A DNA stretch of 64,000 nt from Bidens hawaiensis. Its lineage: Eukaryota; Streptophyta; Magnoliopsida; Asterales; Asteraceae. Positions 47,521-62,654 of this stretch are shown here, one piece after another; position 1 is the first letter of the stretch, and the number at the start of each line of letters is the position of its first letter. The notes below the pieces were generated by a model. The model did no database searches, was not told where the DNA came from, and worked only from the letters and a program-made list of their open reading frames with translations. The translations under genes were made by a program, and so were the position numbers. The stretch covers positions 124,001 to 188,000 of the forward strand of contig JAIQDT010004985.1 of assembly GCA_021521415.1 (NCBI GenBank), read 5' to 3'.

Positions 47521-48465
47521 TGTAATATCCCCAAAATTTTGGTCCAAATTTGATAACTTAGTAAAGTTGAAGGATCAAAATTATTATTTAAAATAAGAAA
47601 TAAGAAAATTTAAATAAAGAAAATAAAATCATTTTTTTTAAATAATAATAATAATAAAAATCAATATAAGAAACAGTCGATCTCTATATATATAGATAAA
47701 ATATTTTGGTTTATATTACACGAACGTTTAAAAGATAACAAAATGAAAAGGAACAACCGTTTGAATTGTGGAGTAAATAAATGAGTACTATATTATGTGC
47801 AAAAGTTGTATAAAATAAAGAATATGAAACTTTTACCAATAAAAATATATATTATTAATATATATATGTACGTAAAGCATAAATATATACATATATGATG
47901 ATAACAATTATAACATGAGTGTTGAGTGTTTGTACATTTAAATTTGGATGCTCAAATCAACGTTCACCTAAAAAGTTAAATTATCCATTTCACATTATTT
48001 ATACATAAACAAACTATTGAGAAAAGAAAAATAAATTTGTAATTAGATAAGCAAAGTTTAACTTGAAAGCCCATGTGATTGAGAAGATGGGAATGCCACG
48101 AATTCAATGTTGCCACTCATTTCTTTCATATATGTGCACCTGTCAATCCATCATTATTATACTAATATATATACATATCTTCAAATGAAAGAAATCTACA
48201 TTCCATGGTTACCCACAAAATAAGCCTGTCACAATTATTATTATATTAAAAACAATTTCAAGTTCAAGTATAAATATGAGCCACATCTTCTAGTTCTTAT
48301 ATTAAAACATGACAAATACATGAGTGCACCTTGAGGTAAATTAAGAGAATAGTACGAGCAATACATGGATATACTGTAAGAGTGGCGAAGATCTTCTACG
48401 ATAGTAATGGTCAGTGGCGGTTACAAAGATGAGAAGTGTAAGTAAAAAAATTAAGTCCAGCATGC

Positions 48466-48623
48466 CATCGCGCTACGCGATGAGCCCAGAACAAAGGTCA
48501 TCGCGTATCGCGATGGACCTGGATGACTCAGCAGAACACGTGGCAACTTCCAGTATGGCGGCGTATATTTTGCGGCGCCGCGATACGCGACGGGATCACC
48601 AAGACCCATCGCGTACCGCGATG
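48466..48623. repeat. Array of CATCGCG-N3-CGCGATG palindromes
   Basis: Palindromes at 48466-48482 (spacer CTA), 48499-48515 (TAT), 48578-48593 (core CGCGATACGCG, ends changed) and 48607-48623 (TAC). They stand in AT-rich DNA just before the TATA box and look like repeated binding sites for a dimeric factor. Confidence 0.75.
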
Positions 48624-48638
48624 GGTTGCAAAATCAGC

Positions 48639-48645
48639 TATAAAA
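48639..48645 (+). promoter_or_regulatory. TATA box of solo LTR S2
   Basis: TATAAAA inside GCTATAAAAGGGG, 16 bases after the last CG-rich palindrome. It is followed about 25-35 bases later by CACTTCTCATTCACACC, a plausible transcript start. Confidence 0.7.
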
Positions 48646-49120
48646 GGGGGGTTTACGGCACACTTCTCATTCACACCAAAATCCTTCTCTCTCTAAAAAC
48701 TACTCTCTCACTACCTCGGCTTCCGTGCCGACCCGACAATCGTCACCTCGTAATCCGTGCCACATACCGATGATACCTCGAAGTACGTGCCACCCAAATA
48801 TAACCCGACAATTTATCTCGAAGTACGTGCTCGACACGACAACCACCGTATGTCAGCTCGTTTTGTGTGCCAAGCATCGTAGTGCATGCCAAGCTCTAAG
48901 GTTCTGACAGTTTAAGCCCTAGAATGCGATAGAGAGTGGAAGTGCTGCTCAATCAATCCTAGTTAGCAAAACTCCGAATAGCCGTGTGAGGTAGGGGTTC
49001 TGCCTAAGTCATTATTTTATTATTATTATTATATGACTTAGACCACAGTCAGAGGTATAGCCCAAACCTTGATCATAAATATGTTTACATAAGCTTTAAT
49101 CATACAAGGATTTTAGTAAT

Positions 49121-49346
49121 GTTTCTTTAGAATTAAGAAACACCTGTTTTTCATTCATAAGGATATAGTCGAGATATAGTTTCTTAACGATTAAGAAACA
49201 TAGCATTTTATATACAAGGAATGTAGTAAAAATATTGTTTCTTTATGATTAAGAAACATAAGAATTTTCATTCAATATTAGCAGTCAATGAATGTTTCTT
49301 CTTGAAGAAGAAACAGATTACAGATGTTTCTTCATGAAGAAGAAAC
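49121..49346. repeat. Array of five GTTTCTT-N7-AAGAAAC palindromes
   Basis: 21-base units at 49121-49141, 49179-49199, 49237-49257, 49294-49314 and 49326-49346. The first four start 58, 58 and 57 bases apart, the last 32. The outer 7+7 bases are the same in all five; the middle is TAGAATT, AACGATT, TATGATT, CTTGAAG and CATGAAG. The spacers are dissimilar. Confidence 0.9.
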
Positions 49347-50309
49347 TCAGCATATGATTTGGTAAATAAATACAAAGACTATATGTCTCAATATTTTATT
49401 CAAACAAATGATCAGTCAAGGTTTAAAACTATCAAAACCAGACTAAGGGTCTGTAGCCGGATCAGATGACGATCCGAATATTTATATAAACCTATTTTAT
49501 AATAGGTCAATCAATCAATCATTCACAGTCAAGGTTTCAAACGAGATCACCATATCATTCAGAACAGTTAATCACAGGTGAATACGTTAACCTTTTTAAT
49601 CAGTCAAAATATATTTATACTCAATGAGACGAACGGGAGTTTGTCTTAAAGAGTCAATCAATGTCTACATGAGATCGAGTAATCTCTAAAACGTTATAAT
49701 ACAAAGTAGAGAATAAAATCAACTCTGACCGAATACGCATGTGTATGGATCCAAACATAACTGTTAAAGCTCAATCAATCAATCAAAAAGGCAATGAAGC
49801 CGTGAGCTTAAACGGTCATGACCAGTTCTTAGTTTAGGGTCGTTTGTCTCGGGGAATACCGTTGTGTGTGTAGGGCAGTGGTACATATCCCGGAAGTAGG
49901 AATACTTCCGCTGAGATTGTCAAGAAAACTACATTTGTATTACAATCGTCATTCAAAATGTTTTATTGAGTCATACGTGTTCACCAGCATATAGCTGACG
50001 TTTTTTTCCCCACATTTCAGGAAAACATATTAGTACAGGTAGCAAGGAATATAGTCATTCATGAAGATAGACGCTCGCAAGGTATAGATGGCTCAATTTT
50101 AAATTATTAAAAATATTATAAACAAACTTTACAACATGATTTGTAAATCAACACTTGGGTGTTTATTATCCAAGAAGTTTTCAAATAAATTAATATTATA
50201 TTCAAACCAAAGTCTTCCGCTAAAATAAACTGCAACTCTGATGTATTTACAAAACAGGTACCAACTATTGGCCATACGCCTAGGCCCTAAGCGGGGGTGT
50301 GACATCCTT

Positions 50310-51120
50310 CAACTTCAATCAAGTTTTGTTAATATATTAAATAGTTACATATTTCCTCTAATTATTAACCAACTACCCCACGACATTTTAACGGCCTTAA
50401 CTTTTTCACACGTTAATATTTTTTCTAAAAGTTTACACCATAAAAACGAGCATTTTATTATATCTAATTTGATTATGGTATTGCTATAGTTTATTAATTT
50501 TTAAAAAACTAACATGTTATATGATTACCAGTTATTATCGGCAAAGGGTCGGACATGTTCGAGTTTGACTAATGGTGTTGGAACGGGTTTAGGGTTGGAA
50601 CTGGTTAATACAAAAATGGTTAATTTAGTTCATGTCGGGATGGGTTTAGATCGAAAGGGTTCATGTCAAAACGGGCTTCGGGTTAAAACGTTTTCGAGTC
50701 GAAACAGGTTCGTAAAAAAGATTAGGTTAAAAGTAGTTTATTTGAAATTATTGTACATTTTATCTTTTCTTCTTACTTGTCGCCACCTGTTATGCACGTT
50801 CAAGCATCGATTACATGGATGACATTGTTTATACATACCGGGTTGCTTGCGTATAAGCATTATGTGGCGCGCATACTGGCACCGGTTACACGCCCGATGC
50901 CACGTTAAATGCATACAGCCGTTGGGTTACACACGTACCGTTGCGAGGTTACAAACATACTAACACCGGATACGTTTGTACGTACACTGTTTCATCGCGC
51001 GGACAACTTATTAGTAATAATAAGAAGGAATATAACATAATAACTCCAAAGAGCCCCAAAAGTTGCCTCCACTTTATTTACGTAAAATTAAACCATCCAA
51101 AACCCAATCAACCAACCGCC
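50310..51120 (+). promoter_or_regulatory. Upstream region of the ethanolamine kinase gene
   Basis: Lies between the solo LTR and the ATG at 51121. It has repeated CGGGTTxxAACGGGTT-like words at 50540-50720 and repeated GGTTACACxCGxxxGC words at 50870-50960. No clear TATA box is visible. The last 60 bases before the ATG are A/C-rich, as in a plant 5' leader, and the start context is CCGCCATGG. Confidence 0.45.
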
Positions 51121-55576
<4,456 letters not shown>

Positions 55577-56490
55577 AGAACCGATTCTTGATAGATTGTA
55601 GTGAACTATTTGGATTGCCCGATTTGTTGTAATCTAGTTGGACGAGAAACGCTATATGTTTGTATGTCCCGTTTCAACTTTATGTTTGTTTTCATTTTCA
55701 GGCTTTTAGATATAAAAGATGAATTGAATGGCGTAATACGAATTCTGGTTCAGGTGATTCATGACCTGTCATGGGTTTGGGTTTAGTCTATAAACAGATT
55801 CTGGTCAATTTGGGTCGAACTGTAAACACATTGAACTAAAGGCGCGCATTCGGGTTGATATGGCAGCCTGGCAGGTTTGTGGGTTGACAGTTTATCACGC
55901 TTAATTTTTTTACTTTATATTTTATGATCAAATATTTTATGCCAAATTTTGAAAAATACAAGTGAGATGCGTCAAGAAGGATTTATAGCTGAAGCATAGT
56001 TGTTTTATATGTATATATATATATATATATTATTTTTTTGTAAATTCATAATTTTAGGGTTTTAGAACGTGAAAATTTGAATGATGATTTTCTTTTGTGA
56101 AACAGATTTTTCTTTCTTTTATTTTTTGAGTAGATAACAATTTCATTGATGAAAAAGTAGTGTTTACATCAAAACATAACGAAAACGAAAAATAAACTGC
56201 ACCGATAGCCCTTTTTGAAATATGCATAATTATGCATCAAGTTACTTTTATGGCTTAAACATAAGTATTTTATATATGTCCAAAATTTGTAAATTCATGG
56301 TTAAACGTTTAATAAAGCAAAATAAAATTTCAGGTTAAATCAACTATTTGCAAAAATTCATGTCACGTATACGACCAACACGCATATACAACAATCTGGT
56401 CGAAAATTTCATTAAGAAAAACATTATACGGTGTATAAGTGTTCTTACAATCCTATAACAAAACATCTAAACAATCATCTTCATTTAATC
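55577..56490. other. Intergenic region between convergent genes
   Basis: Holds the 3' flanks of the ethanolamine kinase gene and of the F-box gene. (TA)n lies at about 56008-56030. No frame or terminator structure stands out. Confidence 0.5.
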
Positions 56491-58358
56491 TCATGCTTGA
56501 AGCACTTGACAATGAACAATATGGCTCTTCAACCGGTTCCGACCCGCCAAGCTAGCCCACAAGCTCGCCACCAACGTCTTCAACTGCCCCTTTCCCGCCA
56601 GCGTCTCCCAGGTGGCACCGCCATCTTTCCCGACACTCACCAACGATATACCCATATTATTCCTTATAATGCAAAGCTTTCCATTCATAGGCACCAATGC
56701 TGCCGCCTCAAACCCCTTCGAGTTTCCCATATGCATCTTACTATCTATATGCTTACTCCACGAGTCGGTTTCCTCATCATAAACCCGAACCTTACACCCG
56801 TCTTTACACTCCAACGCATAAAGCTTCCCGTCCAGACACGTGCTTGGGTTCCTCCACCCCGACACCATCCCGTCTTGAACCGCGGTCCACTCGTCCGTCT
56901 CCGGTTCGTACATTTCACTTACCACTTGTCTTTGCGACCCGAGCCCCTTCAAGAACCACTTTCCGCCATAAACCAACCCGATAAACGGGACCATCGCCGT
57001 ACTCATATCCGACACGAAACACCACCGGTTCTTACTTGGATCATAAACCTCGACCGACCTTAAAGACCTTTGAACGCCTTCATTCTCTCCACCTGCTACA
57101 TACAAACAATTGTTTATCACACACGTCCCGAAAAAATGTCGTCTCCTTAACATATCTGGGGCCCGGTGCCACTTATTTGTCCGCGCACTATAATACACGA
57201 CTCGCCTCATTGACCCTTTGACCGGATCTTTACCACCGAATAGATACAAATGACACCCGCTTAGAACAGCGCACCCGAACCCTAGAGCTTCCGAGTATTC
57301 TTTTGGGACTGGTGGTAACGGTTGCCAAAGGTGGTTTAACGGGTCGAACCCGAGCCATGTCATCTTTCGGTCTTTGTCTCGTTTCATGATGTAAACCCAT
57401 TCTTCAGCTATTTGAAGGTTTTTCCGAAGGGTATAAAAGAAGTTTCCGGATAAGAGTCGGTACCATCGTTTACAAACAAGGCGGAGTTTGCGATGATCAA
57501 TACGTGGGACCCGGATTAGACATTGGATAGCTAGGTCGTCGGGCAAGCCGGGCAGGAGAGGGGATTGGTTGCGAGATCGGTCACGAGGTGGTTTTTGTCT
57601 TGTTGGGTGGATTGATGGTTTGATGTCTGGTTGGAGACAGAGTTTCGACCCGGGGACGAATCGTTTTGCTCCGGCTACAGTCTTTAGACCTGCGTCTACT
57701 CGACACAAGCAAGCTGTCGTGTCTACCTGCAAAAAACGATTAAGGGTTTAAGTCGGCTTTGACAACAATTAAGGGTTTAATGTTAACCACAAACAAACGA
57801 GCCATGTTGTGTGGGCGGCTGGACCAACCAGTTTGGCAGTTTAACTAGGGGGTGGCAATTTATGACATGACATAAAAATAATAAGGCTTTGGATCATCAT
57901 ATCTAACGCGTTTAATAAATGGGTGGACCTGTTTAATTAAACGGGTTTAATTAAACAAGTCGACCCACTAACCTGTTTATGACTTGGTTAACCAATTTTT
58001 TAAACCTATTCGTTTATTACCCGTTTAACCAACTTTAACAGCCCACCTACCCAATTTACTAATTTAGGGTTGATGTTTTTGACACGACTAAAAAATTGGC
58101 CGTGTTAGGCTAAACAATTCAAACCGCTAACCCACAAACCTGACACGATTAACACCACTAGCGGTTTGAACCTTTTTTATATTCTTTTGCCAAGATTGTA
58201 AATTTATATTGTTTGTGCAGTAATAAAAAGATGATATAGGATTGAAGAAAGAGAATAAAAAGATGAAAATTGGTAAACTACATTTAATAGATGATATAAA
58301 AGATGAAGAATTAACTTACCAAAGGAGGCTGAATCCCTCTTTCCATTCTAGATTTCAT
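56491..58358 (-). CDS. F-box/kelch-repeat protein (At1g55270-like)
   Basis: Two coding exons: 58358-58320 (13 codons) and 57726-56491, joined across a GT..AG intron (58319-57727) in phase 0; total 424 aa. The F-box (about residues 50-95) reads LLPGLPDDLAIQCLIRVPR then RLVCKRWYRLL; kelch repeats follow (FGGKDP, LYVAGGENEG, MVPFIGLVYGGKWFLKG), and the end is HIVHCQVLQA. F-box proteins are the substrate-binding subunits of SCF ubiquitin ligases; the kelch propeller would bind the target. It matches Arabidopsis At1g55270 as I remember it. The small first exon encodes PPL before VDTTACLCRVDAGLK; the large exon alone has no ATG near its start, which is why two exons are needed. A six-codon upstream ORF (58368-58348) overlaps the start. 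Confidence 0.92.
57840..58165. repeat. Repeat-like insertion in the F-box gene intron
   Basis: Rich in ACCCGTTTAA/TTAAACGGGT and AACCCGC-like words with inverted copies (ACGGGTTTAATTAAAC, CCACTAACCTGTTTAT, CGCTAACCCACAAACCTGAC). It has no coding frame. It looks like a MITE or satellite-type fragment; ends are not resolved. Confidence 0.45.
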
Positions 58359-58368
58359 AATTCACCAT

Positions 58369-58862
58369 CTGCAAAACAAAATCTGATTTAATCAGAAAAA
58401 CATTCCCAAATAATCTAAGATTCAGTTTTTTATAAATTGAATGAATTCCAAGAACACATACAAGAGTTTTTGCCTATTTGAATTTGAATTTGAATTTGAA
58501 TTTGATTGATACCAAACTGATGATAAAGAAGAGACCAAAAGACACAAACTTTACATATAAAGCTGATCAAAAAGCATAAACTCAAGCTCAGATCTCCAAA
58601 TGGCCAATAAGAAGCCCAGAAATCAAAAACCCACAAATTATTAAGCAAGAAAACAAAAACTCAGAAATGAATAACAAAGAAATTAAAAACCCAGAAATGA
58701 ATATTAAACTAAGAAAATGCAAGACAGCAAGAAATGGGGGTGGGGGGGGGGGGCAAAGCAAATAGAGAGGGGTTTCACCTAATGTGTTTGTTGAGTGGAA
58801 AAGAGGGCCCAACCTAACAAAATCAAAACAAAACAAACAGAAGAATGTGTTTGAGATAAAGG

Positions 58863-58893
<31 letters not shown>

Positions 58894-59260
58894 TGACAAA
58901 TACAAACCTAAACCATTAAGTGATGATGATGAGATTGTGGCCTCCAAACTAAAAAAAAAAAAATAAGAGAATCAAGTCAGCAATTTTAAGAAAGTTGCAG
59001 CCTTGTTTTGGTTTCTTTTGTTTAGAGGGTTCTCTTTATTTATATATATATATATATATTTGTCTATATGTGTATATGTTAGAGAGAGAAACAAAAGAGA
59101 GACTTTGTTCTATTTTAAGGCCACCCAAAAGATTATTGTAAATGACACTCAAAAAAGAGGGAAGGAGATGTCTGGGTTTGAGAGGGGATGTCTTGGTTCA
59201 AGTTCCGTTGATGATACCGTAAAGAGTACTTTATGATCTGTTGATTCCTAAAATCGATGG
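58369..59260 (-). promoter_or_regulatory. 5' leader and promoter region of the F-box gene
   Basis: Just upstream of the first coding exon the minus strand reads GATTTTGTTTTGCAG, a strong acceptor, so a 5' UTR intron is likely. On the minus strand a (TC)n tract (58890-58862) and a pyrimidine-rich stretch suggest the transcribed leader near 58800-58900. Other marks: four GAATTT repeats at 58479-58504 and (TA)n near 59040-59060, possibly TATA-like. Exact TSS is not determined. Confidence 0.45.
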
Positions 59261-59392
59261 CCGGTAATTTTAATTATCATCATAAATTATTTTCTATGAT
59301 AAAATAACGAAAGTAGTTGTTTTGTGAATATGCTATAACTTTATAAGATATTCTTTATTTGCTCGTGTGTCAAAGAGACCTTTTTTACTTCA
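59261..59392. other. Short AT-rich spacer
   Basis: No gene or repeat recognised; ends with CATATAT, part of the target site of the next element. Confidence 0.5.
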
Positions 59393-59397
59393 TATAT

Positions 59398-59715
59398 TGA
59401 TGCAGCAGGAGGCGGTCCAAGTAGCAGCCCGGTTTATTACAAATCCGACCCAGTTGAAAACCCGGGCTAAGGCCAATCAGTCCTAGCTTGATACAAGTTG
59501 GAATCTTTTTTATTTTTATGATGATCTATTTGAACTTGGTATTTGATTGTGTTTTCTTTTTAAGTTTGTTACCTAACTTGTGGAATAAGTTTAGGTTTTT
59601 AAATAGTTCGTTGTTTGCTGGAAAACTCAGTTTTGATTATATTATTTCTGAATAAGAATATTTGCCCAGCTTGTTCTTGTGTTTGTTTGGTTCAACGTGA
59701 CTGCATATTGCATCA
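59398..59715 (+). repeat. LTR type 1
   Basis: 318 bases, TGATGCAGCAGG to ATTGCATCA, followed after one base by a tRNA-Met PBS. There is no second copy in the window. Confidence 0.65.
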
Positions 59716-59717
59716 GT

Positions 59718-59729
59718 TGGTATCAGAGC
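59718..59729 (+). other. Primer-binding site, module 1
   Basis: TGGTATCAGAGC, exact match to the tRNA-Met type site, two bases after LTR type 1. Confidence 0.8.
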
Positions 59730-59742
59730 ACGGAGATCAACC

Positions 59743-60305
59743 ATGGACGGACGTGGAAGACGCGCTCGTAGACAGGCTCGTAGATTCGCCACCGAGGCAA
59801 CGAAGACTTTCGACGCGACCCACGTGACATCGACGAGATTGCACGTCTACAACAGCGGATCCGGGATTTCGAGTTGCAGAACGAGCCTCGTTTTGATGAA
59901 GAAACTGAGACCGACCCGAACATTAGGGATGGCGGGTACGGACCTCACAACCTTTTCGCGCAGGATGGGGAAAACCCATTCGGGCGACAGGAACCCCGAG
60001 ACCAACTAGACCCTCTTCGAAACTTAGGAATCAAGATCGAGATTCCTGAGTTTGATGGTAAAATCCAACCTGACGAGTTTCTGGACTGGCTCCATACGGT
60101 TGAAAGACTTTTTGACCTCCGCGATATTCCCGACAGGTACAAAGATAAAATTGTGGCTATTAAACTGCGTAAGTATGCTTCATTGTGGTGGGAGCACGTG
60201 AAAAAAAAACGGGCTCAAGAAGGGCGGTCTAAGGTTACCACCTGGATCAAAAGACCCAACACATTAAGTCGGCCATGCCCAATGTTTATTTTTATTTATA
60301 AATAG
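59743..60305 (+). pseudogene. Gypsy gag fragment, module 1
   Basis: The ATG at 59743 opens a basic N-terminus (GRGRRARRQARR). A frame change moves the reading to the frame of 59874-60305, with coiled-coil IARLQQRIRDFELQ in that frame near 59845 and the gag core IEIPEFDG..FLDWLHTVERLFDLRDIP..ASLWWEHVKKKRAQ. It is cut at about 60244 by LTR type 2. Confidence 0.75.
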
Positions 60306-60450
60306 GGTGTTAGGTCTTTTGTTTACTCAGTTGATTATTTTGAATAAAGATTGTAAGCTTTTAACTTGTTAACCGAATCATTCGGTTCGAATCGTTTGAA
60401 TGAAATCATTGTGTTCTTGAGCCATTTGATTGCTAGTCAAAACTGCATCA
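60244..60450 (+). repeat. LTR type 2, 5' copy, truncated start
   Basis: Matches 61604-61808 from GGATCA onward (CATTAAGTCGGCC, AATGTTTATTTTTATTTATAA, TGCTAGTCAAAACTGCATCA) but lacks the first bases TGATGCA. The word GGATCA at the junction also belongs to the gag1 sequence. Confidence 0.85.
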
Positions 60451-60452
60451 AT

Positions 60453-60464
60453 TGGTATCAGAGC
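60453..60464 (+). other. Primer-binding site, module 2
   Basis: TGGTATCAGAGC, two bases after LTR type 2. Confidence 0.8.
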
Positions 60465-60477
60465 TTTGGTTTTTCAA

Positions 60478-61543
60478 ATGGCTATACGAGAAGGCGGTTG
60501 TTTTCTTGTTCGAAAAGTCGCCGACCGAGGCATCGACAAGAACATCGGTGATTCGCGTTCCCGTGTAGAAGATCGACACCCTACTCGCAGATTCGCCGAC
60601 CGAGGCAGCGGTGGAGTCTATTCTGACCCATGGGATTACAAGATCAAACGACTTCGACAACGAGTCCGCGATCTTGAGGAGATTAAACGACTCCGACTAC
60701 GAGTCCTTGATCTTGAGAAGATCAAACGACTCCGAAAACGAGTCTGTGATCTCGAGTTACAATGGGAGATGCGTAAGGCGGAAACCGAGTCTAGCACCGT
60801 CGTCTGGGACGAAGGTGACGACGGAGAAGAGTATCCGTTTTACTATCACCCACCTTGGTTTGACGAACCGATCTATCATGGGAGTGTATCTGAAGACGGA
60901 CCCAAGTATGATGAAGACGGTATTGATTTCGATGAAGAAGAGTGTTTGTTGGTGCGCATGGCTCTTAACGGTTTTACCGTTCAACCAATTGAAGGTGTTG
61001 AAGGTGGTAGTTCTAGGGTGGCTATCGGTAGCATGATTGCTGATGAGAATTACTATGATTGTTTGGAAGGTCATAAATTAAAGGAGAATATTGCGTCGGA
61101 CGTGATTATCCATCGAAAAAATTTGGCAATTCAAATTCCAAAGGAATATGAGATCTCATCTGGAAAAAAGGAAATTTGTTTCTTTAATTATGGTTGACTT
61201 TCCTGATAATAAAGTTGACTTTAATATTCAAATGGTAGAAAATATCTTGGTTTCCAAAGATAAAGATTTAATTTCTTATATGGAGGTTAAAATAATCCAA
61301 GAGAATAACAAACGTGGGTTGGCTACATTAATTCAACATTCAAGGGTCTTGAATAGGAAAATATATGAAGTTGACATGAAGAAGTTGATGTCACATATTG
61401 TTGCTCCTACATATAAAAACAATCCTTTTGATCCAGGCGGTACGCGTTCAACCTGGGCGAGACGACGCGTGAAGTTATTTAAGCAGGTCGTGTTGATAAT
61501 AAATAAAGACCGGACTAATGTTCCATTAGATTCAGGGGGCTAA
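60478..61543 (+). pseudogene. Non-autonomous element ORF with triplicated coiled-coil motif
   Basis: The ATG at 60478 is 13 bases after the PBS. The frame to 61197 (240 aa) has a basic N-terminus, then three tandem IKRLRxRVxDLE units (about residues 50-92), an acidic middle (DEGDDGEEY, DFDEEECLLV) and a C-terminus without known motif. A frame change between 61148 and 61197 continues the reading to a stop at 61543 (DPGGTRSTWARRRVKLF). The coiled-coil unit resembles the single one in gag1, so it is a gag relative whose helix was amplified. No zinc knuckle or enzyme domain is present. Confidence 0.6.
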
Positions 61544-61582
61544 GGGTGTAGTCCGAAGACAAAACTCGAGGACGAGTTTTTT

Positions 61583-61597
61583 TGAAGACGGGGAGTA
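61583..61597 (+). other. Polypurine tract of module 2
   Basis: GAAGACGGGGAGTA directly before TGATGCAGG; 20 bases earlier stands ACTCGAGGACGAGTTTTT, a word usual before the 3' LTR of plant gypsy elements. Confidence 0.75.
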
Positions 61598-61808
61598 TGA
61601 TGCAGGATCATCTAGTCCATTAAGTCGGCCTGGCCCAATGTTTATTTTTTATTTATAAATAGGGTGTTAGGTCTTTTGTTTACTCAGTTGATTATTTTGA
61701 ATAAAGATTGTAAGCGTTTAAGCTTGTTAACCGAATCATTTGGTTTGAATCGTTTGAATGAAATCATTGTGTTCTTGAGCCATTTGATTGCTAGTCAAAA
61801 CTGCATCA
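61598..61808 (+). repeat. LTR type 2, 3' copy
   Basis: 211 bases, TGATGCAGGATC to AACTGCATCA, followed by TATAT. Confidence 0.85.
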
Positions 61809-61813
61809 TATAT

Positions 61814-62510
61814 GCTTACGTAAATGCATGTTCTATGTGATCAACACCCGTGCATTACATTTTTACTCTCTTAAGACCATTAATAAGTATTTCAAATTAT
61901 TATAACCTATTATTCAATCCCATACATATTATATGCGAATTGCCCTTTTCACCTTTGTATCACATAAGGCCAACAACTATCACCCTTTCATCTACTTTCT
62001 GAATTCTCATAATCTATTGTTCAATCCCATCTGTTGAATTTGTCAAAGGAATGTCTCCGACGAAAAGGTAGTGTATATTTGATTGTTTGATTATTAATAG
62101 TCTACTTTGTACTAAAATAAAAAAGGTAGAAGTTGAAAAACACATGTTATGGATTACAAATAATTTATTGTGTGTGTTATATACTTATACACCCGAATCA
62201 AGAGGTTCATACAACTTTTGTCTAGTTTAATTACATATGAAGATGCTTCTAGCAATCGTGGTGCTTAATAAACAGTTAACAAAAAAGTTAACCCAAATTT
62301 CATTAAGATTACGCAATCAATGACTAATACTTTTGTTTTAGAGGCATTTACATATTTTCCCTTATTAAGTGTCTTAACTACATATTTCTCCTTCCTTAAA
62401 CATATATATTTTACTTATTTACCCAATCCACTAAAATTATTTTTATGAGTTGACTATTATATCCTTACTCTAAAAAAATAAGCCAAATTTTACACACGCC
62501 CTTTGGTTTT
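61814..62510. other. AT-rich DNA, nothing recognisable
   Basis: No coding frame or terminal repeat. Two similar words TTCAATCCCAT(A/C)(C/T)(A/G)T occur at 61914 and 62022. Confidence 0.4.
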
Positions 62511-62514
62511 TCTA

Positions 62515-62576
62515 AAAAAAACTCCTCAATAGGCGGCGTAAAGAACTATTCGCGGCATACTGAGGAGTTTTTTAGT
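62515..62576. repeat. Stem-loop
   Basis: AAAAAACTCCTCA pairs with TGAGGAGTTTTTT across a loop of about 32 bases that has a GGCGGCG/CGCGGC part. No T-rich terminator function can be inferred in this setting. Confidence 0.7.
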
Positions 62577-62654
62577 TTAACCCATCATTTTGTCTTATTA
62601 TGCTTTATAGATAAAGTTAAAATACAAAGGAAAAGAGAGACGGAAATAAGAAGT

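Larger units (their letters stand above)
47521..50304 (+). mobile_element. Solo LTR, family S2
   Basis: Starts TGTAATATCCCCAAAATTTTGG and ends CTAAGCGGGGGTGTGACA. TCCTT flanks it at 47516-47520 and 50305-50309. There is no internal region, so it is a solo LTR of 2784 bp; the ends resemble those of the Tekay-like elements nearby. Its U3 holds four GC palindromes before a TATA box, and the transcribed part holds five AT-rich palindromes. The frames 48414-48773 and 48725-48907 are chance frames over these. Confidence 0.88.
59398..61808 (+). mobile_element. Small chimeric LTR element, TSD TATAT
   Basis: The outer edges are TGATGCAG (59398) and CTGCATCA (61808), flanked by TATAT at 59393-59397 and 61809-61813. 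Inside are two modules: LTR1 + PBS + gag1 (59398-60243), and LTR2 + PBS + ORF + PPT + LTR2 (60244-61808). The two LTR types differ in sequence but share terminal TGATGCA..TGCATCA-like words. No pol is present, so it is non-autonomous. Confidence 0.6.

Noticed and set aside
48414..48907. Genes over the GC palindromes
   Set aside because: Frames cross the promoter and palindromes of a solo LTR, with no recognised domain.
49121..49346. CRISPR-like array (regular palindromic repeats with unique spacers)
   Set aside because: Only five units with variable centres, lying inside a TSD-flanked plant LTR; no leader or cas genes, and the setting is a plant nuclear genome.
56431..57221. Plus-strand frames opposite the F-box gene
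   Set aside because: Antisense shadows of the kelch repeats; Pro/His/Arg-rich with no domain.
57727..57732. F-box protein starting at TTG 57732
   Set aside because: TTGCAG is the splice acceptor; the frame continues from a small first exon at 58358-58320 with a proper ATG.
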